Assembly: GCA_964618975.1 (NCBI GenBank)
Contig: CAZUDI010000074.1
Span: 1 to 15,440, forward strand
DNA: 15,440 nt
Direction: 5' to 3'
From: CAZUDI01 sp964618975
GTDB lineage: Bacteria; Desulfobacterota; Desulfomonilia; UBA1062
A program made the position numbers and the translations under genes. Below, piece after piece: positions 1 to 5,918 of the stretch (position 1 is the stretch's first letter; each line of letters starts with the position of its first letter). Below the pieces are notes generated by a model that was not told the origin of the DNA, did no database searches, and was given only the letters and a program-made list of their open reading frames with translations.

Positions 1-77
1 CCCAGGGGCCCAGCGTGGGCAGCCACTCCGGCATGCCGGGCGGCGGTGGCGGCGGTATGGGGCGGGGACGGAAATGA
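1..77 (+). CDS. 3' end of an upstream gene, glycine-rich C-terminus (partial)
   Basis: The frame beginning at base 3 is open from the left edge to TGA at 75-77 and gives the last 24 residues of a protein. The tail is rich in Gly and Met and ends in MGRGRK. Gly-rich tails of this kind occur on NifX/NifB-like (ORP, MTH1175-type) proteins and DUF5320 proteins, which often sit directly before ferredoxin-type MinD ATPases in anaerobes. That makes either family a reasonable guess, but no diagnostic residue lies inside the window. The stop overlaps an ATG (ATGA at 74-77), so the gene is closely coupled to what follows. Confidence 0.55.
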   Translation, partial: QGPSVGSHSGMPGGGGGGMGRGRK

Positions 78-148
78 GGGCGGAGGCCTTTGCCCAGCTG
101 ACCCCTGCGGGTGATCCCGATTCGCAGGGCCGGGGTGAGTGCGCGTGA
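74..148 (+). CDS. Possible 24-codon micro-ORF linking two genes by stop/start overlaps
   Basis: ATG at 74 overlaps the upstream stop (ATGA, 74-77). The frame runs 24 codons to TGA at 146-148, which in turn overlaps the GTG start of the first ferredoxin-ATPase (GTGA, 145-148). The peptide starts MRAEAFAQ and ends GRGECA; I recognise no family in it. No good Shine-Dalgarno sequence precedes it, so any translation would depend on coupling with the upstream gene. It may be a real small protein, a device that carries ribosomes to the next start, or a chance frame. The double overlap is its only support. Confidence 0.3.
   Translation: MRAEAFAQLTPAGDPDSQGRGECA
132..139 (+). promoter_or_regulatory. 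Ribosome-binding site that decides the start of the first ferredoxin-ATPase
   Basis: GGGGTGAG lies five bases before GTG at 145, normal spacing for a Shine-Dalgarno sequence. It overlaps the other in-frame GTG at 139, which it therefore cannot serve. The protein from 145 begins MRLAVASGKGG, the usual N-terminus of this family with the P-loop directly after the first beta strand. I therefore prefer 145 over 139. Confidence 0.6.
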
Positions 149-1023
149 GACTCGCCGTTGCCAGTGGCAAGGGCGGCACGGGCAAGACCACCATCGCCAC
201 CAACCTGGCGTTGAGCCTGGCCTGTGAAGGAAGATCCGTGCAGCTCCTGGACTGCGACGTGGAGGAGCCCAACTGCCACATCTTTCTGAACCCCCGCTGG
301 GAGTCCGCACGCCCGGTCACGGTGCCTCTGCCGAGCATCGACAGTGAGCGCTGCACCGGTTGCGGGGTGTGCGCCGAGTTCTGCGCCTACAATGCCCTGG
401 CGGTGGTGAAGGAAAAGGTACTGGTCTTTCCCGAGCTGTGTCACGGCTGCGGCGGCTGCATACTCTTCTGCCCGGAGGAGGCCGTCAGCGAGGAGCGGCG
501 GCCGGTGGGCCGCCTTGAACAGGGTTCCAGCGGGAATTTGTGGTGTGTCCAGGGGGTGCTTGACATCGGCGAGCTGATGTCGCCGGCGGTGATCGAGGCC
601 GTGCGCCATGCGGCCTTGGAGGATAAGGAAATCACCATCATCGACGCCCCGCCGGGCACCTCCTGCCCGGTGATTGCCGCTATCCGGGGGGTCGATTTCG
701 TGCTGCTGGTCACTGAGCCCACCCCCTTCGGGCTCAACGACCTGGAACTGGCCGTGGGCATGGTGCGGCAGCTGGGCCTGCCCTTTGCCGTGGCCATCAA
801 CCGCTGCGACCTCGGGGACGACGGGGTGGAGCGCTACTGTCAGGCGCAGGCCATCGAGATCGTCCTGAAATTGCCCGACGAGCGCCGCATCGCCGAGGCC
901 TACTCCAAGGGCCGCATGGTTGTCGAGGCATTGCCGGAGTTTAAGGAGGCCTTCCTGCACGGGTGGGAGGCCATCGCTTCGAAGCACGCGTTCAGTGTCC
1001 GGGCGGGAGAGGGTGGCGTATGA
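145..1023 (+). CDS. MinD-superfamily P-loop ATPase with inserted 2x[4Fe-4S] ferredoxin domain (first copy)
   Basis: This 292-residue soluble protein has a deviant Walker A motif of the MinD/ParA type (SGKGGTGKTT, residues 7-16) and the matching second motif LLDCDVEEPN at 34-43. A bacterial ferredoxin insertion follows, with two four-cysteine clusters: Cys70/73/76/80 and Cys99/102/105/109. IIDAPPGTSCP later in the protein is the Walker B/switch region. Members of this family (COG1149) occur in tandem pairs in anaerobes, including the two ATPases beside the Desulfovibrio orange protein (ORP). They are thought to drive ATP-dependent assembly or transfer of metal clusters. The substrate here is not known. 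It overlaps the next gene by four bases (ATGA at 1020-1023), so the two copies are probably translated together as a heteromeric pair. Confidence 0.9.
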   Translation: MRLAVASGKGGTGKTTIATNLALSLACEGRSVQLLDCDVEEPNCHIFLNPRWESARPVTVPLPSIDSERCTGCGVCAEFCAYNALAVVKEKVLVFPELCHGCGGCILFCPEEAVSEERRPVGRLEQGSSGNLWCVQGVLDIGELMSPAVIEAVRHAALEDKEITIIDAPPGTSCPVIAAIRGVDFVLLVTEPTPFGLNDLELAVGMVRQLGLPFAVAINRCDLGDDGVERYCQAQAIEIVLKLPDERRIAEAYSKGRMVVEALPEFKEAFLHGWEAIASKHAFSVRAGEGGV

Positions 1024-1895
1024 AGGAGATCGTCATCATCAGCGGCAAGGGAGGCACCGGTAAGACCAGCCTGGTGGCGTCCCTGGCCTCCCTGGCCGAG
1101 AGCAAGGTCCTGGCCGACTGCGACGTGGACGCCGCCGATCTCTACCTGGTGCTCGAGCCCCGGGTGGAAAGGCGCGCGGATTTTTCGGGCGGCCGCAAGG
1201 CACGCCTGATCGAGGAGCGCTGCACGGATTGCGGAAGCTGCGAAGGGGTGTGCCGCTTCGGCGCCATCACCCCGGACCCGGACGGAGGGATTCCGCGTAT
1301 CGAGCGCGTCTTCTGCGAGGGCTGCGGGGTCTGCGCGCGGGTATGCCCGGAGGGGGCCATCGCGCTGGAAGCGGCCGTGAACGGCGAGTGGTATGTCTCG
1401 AGCACACGTTGCGGGCCCATGGTGCATGCCCGACTGGGGATCGCCGAGGGCAATTCCGGCAAGCTGGTGGCCCTGATTCGCGAGCAGGCCCGACGCATCG
1501 CCGTCGAAGAGGGCCTGGATTATATCATCGTCGACGGGTCGCCCGGGATCGGCTGCCCGGTCATCTCCTCCATCACCGGGGCCGATCTGGTGGTGGTGGT
1601 GACCGAACCCACCCTGTCCGGTCAGCACGATCTGGAGCGCGTGGTCGAACTGACCGGGCATTTCGGGATCCCGGCCGTGGTGTGTATCAACAAATGGGAC
1701 TTGAACCCCGAGATTGCCGCAGGCATCGAGGAGCAAGCCGTGAGCCGGGGTGTGGCCCTGGCCGGGCGCGTGCGTTACGATCCGGCGGTGACCAGGGCGC
1801 AGGTCATGCGAGCTAGCGTGGTGGAGTACACCGGGTCCGCCGTGGCCGGGGATATCCGACAGGTGTGGCGGAACATCGTCTATGCCCTGGGATAG
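1020..1895 (+). CDS. MinD-superfamily P-loop ATPase with inserted 2x[4Fe-4S] ferredoxin domain (second copy)
   Basis: This is a diverged paralogue of the preceding gene, 291 residues long. It has Walker A SGKGGTGKTS at 8-17 and ADCDVDAADL after it. The ferredoxin insertion has Cys68/71/74/78 and Cys99/102/105/109, and IIVDGSPGIGCP forms the Walker B region. The frame is open upstream to 963, but ATG 1020 is preferred: it overlaps the previous stop, follows a purine-rich GGAGAGGG, and puts the P-loop at the usual distance from the N-terminus. As in the first copy, the eight ferredoxin cysteines should hold two [4Fe-4S] clusters next to an ATPase core. The likely role is electron- or cluster-transfer coupled to ATP hydrolysis during cofactor assembly, inferred from family and context. 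Confidence 0.9.
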   Translation: MKEIVIISGKGGTGKTSLVASLASLAESKVLADCDVDAADLYLVLEPRVERRADFSGGRKARLIEERCTDCGSCEGVCRFGAITPDPDGGIPRIERVFCEGCGVCARVCPEGAIALEAAVNGEWYVSSTRCGPMVHARLGIAEGNSGKLVALIREQARRIAVEEGLDYIIVDGSPGIGCPVISSITGADLVVVVTEPTLSGQHDLERVVELTGHFGIPAVVCINKWDLNPEIAAGIEEQAVSRGVALAGRVRYDPAVTRAQVMRASVVEYTGSAVAGDIRQVWRNIVYALG

Positions 1896-2017
1896 GTGAT
1901 CATGGGTTAGAACCCCGGGGCAGGCCTGGGACCCCATGCACACTGCAAGGGGCCAGGGAAATCGATTCATAGAGATAGATCAAGACGGTAAGCTAAGATC
2001 AGAAAGGGAGAGCGTCG

Positions 2018-3274
2018 ATGGAACGTGACGAAAGAGATGCCGACCGGAAGGCTGCGGGCTGCCAGACAAAGTCGGACGATGCCGGGGAGAAGCTGAGGAA
2101 GATGACGGAGAGTCAGGCCCTCACAAGCCGCATGTCCGTCATCCGGCACAAGATCATGGTGCTTTCCGGCAAGGGCGGTGTGGGCAAATCCACGGTGGCC
2201 GCCAATGTCGCCCTGGCCCTGGCCATGGAGGGCAAGAGTGTGGGGCTGCTGGATGTCGATTTCCACGGCCCCAGCATCCCGACCCTGCTGAACCTGGAGG
2301 GCCGGCGCCTGGGGCACGACGGCCAGGCGCTGCTGCCGGTGGAGTTCGCGCAGAACATCAAGGTGGTCTCCCTGGGCTTCCTCATGCAGGAACGCGACGA
2401 GGCCGTCATCTGGCGCGGGCCCATGAAGATGGGGGTCATCAAGCAGTTGCTCTCCGAGGTGCTCTGGGGCGAGCTGGATTACCTCATCATGGACTTCCCC
2501 CCCGGTACGGGGGACGAGCCCCTCTCCGTGGCGCAGCTCGTGCCGGACTGTGATGGGGCCATCGTCGTGACCACCCCGCAGAACCTCTCCACCAACGATG
2601 TGCGCCGCTCGATCAGCTTCTGCCGCAAGCTGGGCGTGCCGGTCCTGGGGGTCATCGAGAACATGAGCGGGTTCGTCTGCCCCCAGTGCCAGGCCGTGCT
2701 GGACATCTTCAAGACCGGTGGCGGTCAGCGCATGGCCTCCGAGATGCAGGTGCCCTTCCTGGGGGCCATCCCCCTGGACCCCCTGATCGTTAAGGCCTGC
2801 GACGACGGCGATCCCTTTGTCACCCACCAGGCCCAGACCCCGGTGGCGCAGGCCTTCATGCGGGCCGTCCGTCCCCTGCTGGAGCTGGAAGATAAAAAAA
2901 ACAAGCAAGACGCAAAGGAGCAGGATATGTCACAGAAGAAGATCGCCGTCCCCGTCACCTCCGGCATCCTCAGTTCCCATTTCGGCCACTGTGAGAGCTT
3001 TGCCCTCTTCGATGTCGATGGGGCCTCTCAGAGCATCCTGGGCCGCAGCGACGTGAGCGCCCCGCCCCATGAGCCCGGGCTGTTGCCGGCCTGGCTCAAG
3101 GAGAAGGGCGCTGATATCATCATCGCCGGGGGCATGGGGTCGCGCGCTCAGGGGCTCTTTGCCCAGAACGGCATCCAGGTGGTGGTGGGCGCCCCGCAGC
3201 TGGACCCCCGTGAGGTGGTCGAGCGCTATCTGCAAGGGAAGCTTGAGACCTCGGCCAATATCTGCGATCACTAG
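2018..3274 (+). CDS. mrp: MrpORP-type fusion: Mrp/NBP35 Fe-S carrier ATPase plus C-terminal NifX/ORP-like domain
   Basis: This 418-residue protein has a charged 40-residue N-terminal extension. It is followed by an Mrp/NBP35 ATPase with GKGGVGKST at 51-59, DFPPGTGDEPLS at 159-170, and the conserved CPQC (Cys221, Cys224) that binds a bridging Fe-S cluster in dimers of this family. A Lys-rich linker (about 290-303) leads to a NifX/MTH1175-like domain from 304 to the end, with the typical SSHFGHCESF. This architecture matches MrpORP of the Desulfovibrio orange-protein locus, implicated in Fe-S or Mo-Cu cluster handling. ATG 2018 follows AGGGAG with good spacing. A 122-base gap separates it from the ATPase pair, so it may have its own promoter, but I could not identify a convincing one. 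The linker contains an A8 run and an internal start (see separate entry). Confidence 0.9.
   Translation: MERDERDADRKAAGCQTKSDDAGEKLRKMTESQALTSRMSVIRHKIMVLSGKGGVGKSTVAANVALALAMEGKSVGLLDVDFHGPSIPTLLNLEGRRLGHDGQALLPVEFAQNIKVVSLGFLMQERDEAVIWRGPMKMGVIKQLLSEVLWGELDYLIMDFPPGTGDEPLSVAQLVPDCDGAIVVTTPQNLSTNDVRRSISFCRKLGVPVLGVIENMSGFVCPQCQAVLDIFKTGGGQRMASEMQVPFLGAIPLDPLIVKACDDGDPFVTHQAQTPVAQAFMRAVRPLLELEDKKNKQDAKEQDMSQKKIAVPVTSGILSSHFGHCESFALFDVDGASQSILGRSDVSAPPHEPGLLPAWLKEKGADIIIAGGMGSRAQGLFAQNGIQVVVGAPQLDPREVVERYLQGKLETSANICDH
2914..2929 (+). promoter_or_regulatory. Internal ribosome-binding site and ATG inside mrp, before the NifX/ORP-like domain
   Basis: AAAGGAG at 2914-2920 is followed after six bases by ATG at 2927-2929. 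This ATG is in frame (codon 304) and sits exactly at the domain border. Initiation here would give a 115-residue free NifX/ORP-like protein beginning MSQKKIAVPVTSG, the usual N-terminus and size of stand-alone members. The site may be a relic of a gene fusion or a working second start. The sequence alone cannot tell which. Confidence 0.5.
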
Positions 3275-3305
3275 GCAAGGGCCTGCTTAAAGCGGGCCCT
3301 TGCCT
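3273..3305 (+). terminator. Strong hairpin after mrp, possible terminator or processing site
   Basis: The two arms (3273-3286 and 3292-3305) pair over 14 bases with a single G-T wobble around a TTAAA loop. The stem starts at the mrp stop codon. Only a weak TGTATT follows, not a true T-tract. It could therefore be an inefficient intrinsic terminator or an RNA 3'-end stabiliser that sets apart the expression of the two flanking genes. Confidence 0.5.
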
Positions 3306-3347
3306 GTATTAGCATACCCTAATTATGGAAGAGGAGGTTTTCTAAAG

Positions 3348-4286
3348 ATGCTACAGGCAGTCGACAAGGTTGAAATCATCACCCTGCAGGACAATTACAT
3401 CGATATCACCGATCTGAGCAGCAATCCGATGGTCGTTCGCGCCAATCCGCTCGAAGGCGGCGAGGTGCGGCGCTCGATCCTGGCCGAACACGGCTTCTCG
3501 GCAGTAGTGCGGGTCACCACAAACGGGCAGGCCCGTTCGGTGCTCTTCGACTTCGGTTTCTCCGAGCACGGGGCGGCCTACAACGCACGCATGCTCGGGC
3601 TGGACATGCACGCCGTGGAGGCCCTGGCGCTCTCGCACGGGCACTCCGACCACACGGGCGGCTTCAAGGCGCTCGTCGAGATGATCGGCCGCGACGAGCT
3701 CCCCTTCGTGGTGCACCCCGGGGTCTTCGACACCCCGCGCTACCTGAAGTATGGCGAGGATTTCAAGATCTATTTCCCGCAGTTTGCAAGAGACACGCTG
3801 GGTGGGGTGCGGCTGGTGGAGACCTGCCAGCCCTATGCCCTGCTGGACGGCGCCGTGGCCTTCCTGGGGGAGGTCCCCCGGCAGACGGACTTCGAGCAGG
3901 GCTTCCCCATCGCCCACCTTGAGAGGAACGGCCGGGAGGAATGGGACCCCATCGCCGACGACACGGCGCTGGTCATGCACCTCAAGGGCAAGGGCCTCGT
4001 GGTGCTCTCGGGCTGCGCGCATTCCGGCATCGTCAACACCGTGCGGCACGCCCGCGAGGTGACGGGCGTCGAGAAGGTACACGCCATCATGGGCGGCTTC
4101 CACCTCTCGGGCCCGCTGTTCGAGCCTATCATCGAGCGCACTACCGCCGAGCTGAAGGCCTTCGGGCCCGACTACATCATCCCCACGCACTGCACGGGGA
4201 GGAAGGCCATCATGCACATCGAAAAGGAGATGCCCGCCAACTTCATCCTCAACATGTCCGGCACGCAGCTGACGTTCGCGGCCTGA
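3348..4286 (+). CDS. COG1237-type metallo-beta-lactamase-fold metal-dependent hydrolase (long form)
   Basis: This 312-residue cytoplasmic protein has the metal-binding HxHxDH motif as HGHSDH at 97-102. Further likely ligands are His225 (GCAHSGI), His252 (GGFHLSG) and the C-terminal PTHCTG at 279-284. The pattern fits COG1237, the family containing the archaeal enzyme annotated as dihydropterin ribofuranosylaminobenzene phosphate synthase. Most bacterial members have no proven substrate. ATG 3348 is chosen over TTG 3300 because GAGGAGG (3331-3337) precedes it and the upstream codons fall in the terminator hairpin. COG1237 genes recur beside NifX/ORP-like genes and ferredoxin-ATPases in anaerobes, so a role in cofactor or pterin chemistry linked to that system is possible. 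A smaller paralogue lies two genes downstream. Confidence 0.88.
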   Translation: MLQAVDKVEIITLQDNYIDITDLSSNPMVVRANPLEGGEVRRSILAEHGFSAVVRVTTNGQARSVLFDFGFSEHGAAYNARMLGLDMHAVEALALSHGHSDHTGGFKALVEMIGRDELPFVVHPGVFDTPRYLKYGEDFKIYFPQFARDTLGGVRLVETCQPYALLDGAVAFLGEVPRQTDFEQGFPIAHLERNGREEWDPIADDTALVMHLKGKGLVVLSGCAHSGIVNTVRHAREVTGVEKVHAIMGGFHLSGPLFEPIIERTTAELKAFGPDYIIPTHCTGRKAIMHIEKEMPANFILNMSGTQLTFAA

Positions 4287-4316
4287 CCTTCCCGGACTGG
4301 GGGGCTGCCCGCGCGC

Positions 4317-4345
4317 TTGACAGAGGGGGTAGACGTCCGTATCTA
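4317..4345 (+). promoter_or_regulatory. Candidate sigma-70-type promoter before zupT
   Basis: A perfect TTGACA (4317-4322) is followed after 17 bases by TATCTA (4340-4345), which matches the -10 consensus only in its first half. The predicted transcript would start about ten bases before ATG 4363, leaving just enough leader for the ribosome-binding site. The perfect -35 box in this GC-rich gap is the main support. Confidence 0.4.
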
Positions 4346-4362
4346 TCGCCCAGGGAGGGACC

Positions 4363-5151
4363 ATGAGCGAAACGAAGGTCCTGACGGCGCTGCTCCTGGC
4401 GGGGGGTGCCGGGTGCTCTACGGCCATCGGCAGCCTGCTGGGGCTCTTCGTGCGGAGGCCTTCGCCGCTCATGGTGGCCTTCACCCTTGGTTTCTCGGCC
4501 GGAATCATGGTGCTGGTGGCCTTCGGCGAGCTCCTGCCCGCGGCGCTCAAGGTCCCCTCCCTGGGATACGGCGGGGCCTACGGCGCCTTCTTCGCCGGCA
4601 TGGGGGTTTACTTCCTTATCGATCTGGCCCTGCCCCACGACTACATCGGCCAGCACGATCACGCCCATGTCCCCGGGGAGGGCCCCGAGGAGATGCCCTT
4701 CGCCTCCCTGGAACGCACCGGGGTGCTTGTCATGCTGGGGATCACGATCCATAACCTGCCCGAGGGCATGGCCACCTTTGTGGGCGCCATGGGCGACCTG
4801 CACGTGGGGATCGCCCTGGCCCTGGCGATCGCCATCCACAACATCCCCGAAGGCCTGGCGATCTCGGCCCCGGTCTACCTCGTCACCGGCAGCCGCAGGA
4901 AGGCCTTTCTGTGGTCGTTTTCCTCGGGGCTGAGCGAGGTTGCGGGGGCGCTTCTGGCAGCGGTTTTCTTGATGCCCTTCCTCTCCGAGCGCGTGCTGGG
5001 GGGCACCCTGGCGGGGGTGGCGGGCATCATGGTGGCGATCTCGCTCGACGAGCTCATCCCGGTGGCCAAGTCCGTGGACTCCGAGCACGGGCCCATCCTG
5101 GGCGTCATCACGGGCATGCTGGTCATGGCCGTGAGCCTGGCCCTGCTCTAG
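4363..5151 (+). CDS. zupT: ZIP-family metal transporter, ZupT-like
   Basis: This 262-residue inner-membrane protein has about eight hydrophobic segments (roughly 7-29, 38-58, 72-92, 117-140, 148-170, 184-206, 210-230 and 242-262). The transport-site signatures are present in the fourth and fifth helices: HNLPEG at 130-135 and HNIPEG at 159-164. A His-rich loop (HDHAH, 98-102) lies between helices three and four, as is usual in ZIP proteins. ZupT-type carriers import divalent metals (zinc, iron, manganese, cobalt). ATG 4363 follows GGGAGGGACC. It lies between two metallo-hydrolase genes and downstream of cluster-assembly ATPases, which suggests it supplies metal to that pathway. The particular metal cannot be read from the sequence. 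Confidence 0.92.
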   Translation: MSETKVLTALLLAGGAGCSTAIGSLLGLFVRRPSPLMVAFTLGFSAGIMVLVAFGELLPAALKVPSLGYGGAYGAFFAGMGVYFLIDLALPHDYIGQHDHAHVPGEGPEEMPFASLERTGVLVMLGITIHNLPEGMATFVGAMGDLHVGIALALAIAIHNIPEGLAISAPVYLVTGSRRKAFLWSFSSGLSEVAGALLAAVFLMPFLSERVLGGTLAGVAGIMVAISLDELIPVAKSVDSEHGPILGVITGMLVMAVSLALL

Positions 5152-5173
5152 GGGGACAGCCCCGCCGCGGGAC

Positions 5174-5198
5174 CCCTCCGGGCGTGAGGCCCGGCGGG
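5174..5198 (+). terminator. Hairpin after zupT without a T-tract
   Basis: CCGGGC (5178-5183) and GCCCGG (5189-5194) pair perfectly around a five-base loop. After one mismatch the stem continues with CCC/GGG. No run of T follows, so it may only weaken read-through or stabilise the zupT message. It lies 27 bases before the next gene's start. Confidence 0.3.
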
Positions 5199-5225
5199 CA
5201 ATGATACGATTACAGGGAGAAAGAT

Positions 5226-5870
5226 GTGCAGATAACCATAATCTACGATAACACCACCAGCCGGGACGACCTGCGACCCGACTGGGGTTTCGCCTGCCTG
5301 GTCAAGGACGACGACGGGAATTCCATCCTCTTCGACACCGGCGCCGACGGGGAGCTGCTTCTGGGCAACATGGAGCGCCTCGGTATCGAGCCGGCCTCCA
5401 TCGGGGAGGTGTTCCTCTCGCACAACCACTTCGACCATGTGGGGGGGCTGTCGGCCTTCCTCAATGTTCGCCCGGACGTGCGGGTCTTCTGCCCCCGCTC
5501 GCTCAGGGGGGTGCGCAAGGCCCGCGAGGTGATCACGGTGGGGGAGGGCCCGCTCCAGATCCACGAAGGCGTCTTTTCCACCGGTGAGCTGGAGGGGGTG
5601 GAGCAGTCCCTGGTAGTCCGGACCGTGCGTGGGCTGGTGCTGGTGGTGGGCTGCTCCCACCCTGGTATGGCATCCATCCTGAGCGCGGCCTCTGCCTTCG
5701 GCCGGGTAAGCGCCATCATCGGCGGCCTGCACGGCTTCAGCGAGCTGGAGCTCTTCGCCGGCCTGGAATGCATCTGCCCCACGCACTGCACCGCGCACAT
5801 CCGGGAGATTCAGGCGGCCTACCCTGAGGCCTACATCCCCGGCGGGGCCGGCCGGGTCATCACCCTGTAG
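5226..5870 (+). CDS. COG1237-type metallo-beta-lactamase-fold protein (short form)
   Basis: This 214-residue cytoplasmic protein has HNHFDH at 66-71 as the HxHxDH metal motif, plus His145 (GCSHPGM), His169 (GGLHGF) and a C-terminal PTHCTAH at 185-191. The order of motifs is the same as in the protein at 3348-4286, but about 100 residues between motifs are missing. The two are therefore diverged paralogues rather than a recent duplication. GTG 5226 is supported by AGGGAGA (5214-5220) five bases upstream. The ATG at 5224 is in another frame that stops after three codons. Its substrate is unknown. It probably belongs to the same metal-related group as zupT. The efflux operon converges on it 48 bases downstream, and that gap has no convincing terminator. 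Confidence 0.85.
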   Translation: MQITIIYDNTTSRDDLRPDWGFACLVKDDDGNSILFDTGADGELLLGNMERLGIEPASIGEVFLSHNHFDHVGGLSAFLNVRPDVRVFCPRSLRGVRKAREVITVGEGPLQIHEGVFSTGELEGVEQSLVVRTVRGLVLVVGCSHPGMASILSAASAFGRVSAIIGGLHGFSELELFAGLECICPTHCTAHIREIQAAYPEAYIPGGAGRVITL

Positions 5871-5918
5871 GGGCGGCGGGTTCGGGGGGCAGGCCCTCTG
5901 GGCAGGGGATGTGATTTT

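Noticed and set aside
139..144. Earlier GTG start for the first ferredoxin-ATPase
   Set aside because: It overlaps the ribosome-binding sequence that correctly serves GTG 145, and it adds residues not usual for the family.
900..1970. Long minus-strand frame of 356 codons opposite the ferredoxin-ATPases
   Set aside because: Composition is His/Gly/Asp-rich as expected for the antisense of GC-rich coding DNA. It has no recognisable motif and covers two clear genes.
1970..1983. FNR-like box before mrp (TAGAG, four bases, ATCAA)
   Set aside because: Only one half-site is good; the other matches three of five bases. The distance to a plausible transcription start is also unclear.
1896..2017. Sigma-54 promoter before mrp, looked for because Desulfovibrio ORP operons use sigma-54
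   Set aside because: TGGGAC followed by ATGCA has a GG-to-GC spacing two bases short of the required distance, and no other pair fits.
5871..5918. Bidirectional terminator between the converging MBL-fold gene and efflux operon
   Set aside because: Only a 4-base GCCC/GGGC stem and a short TTTT are present; they are too weak and too far apart to call.
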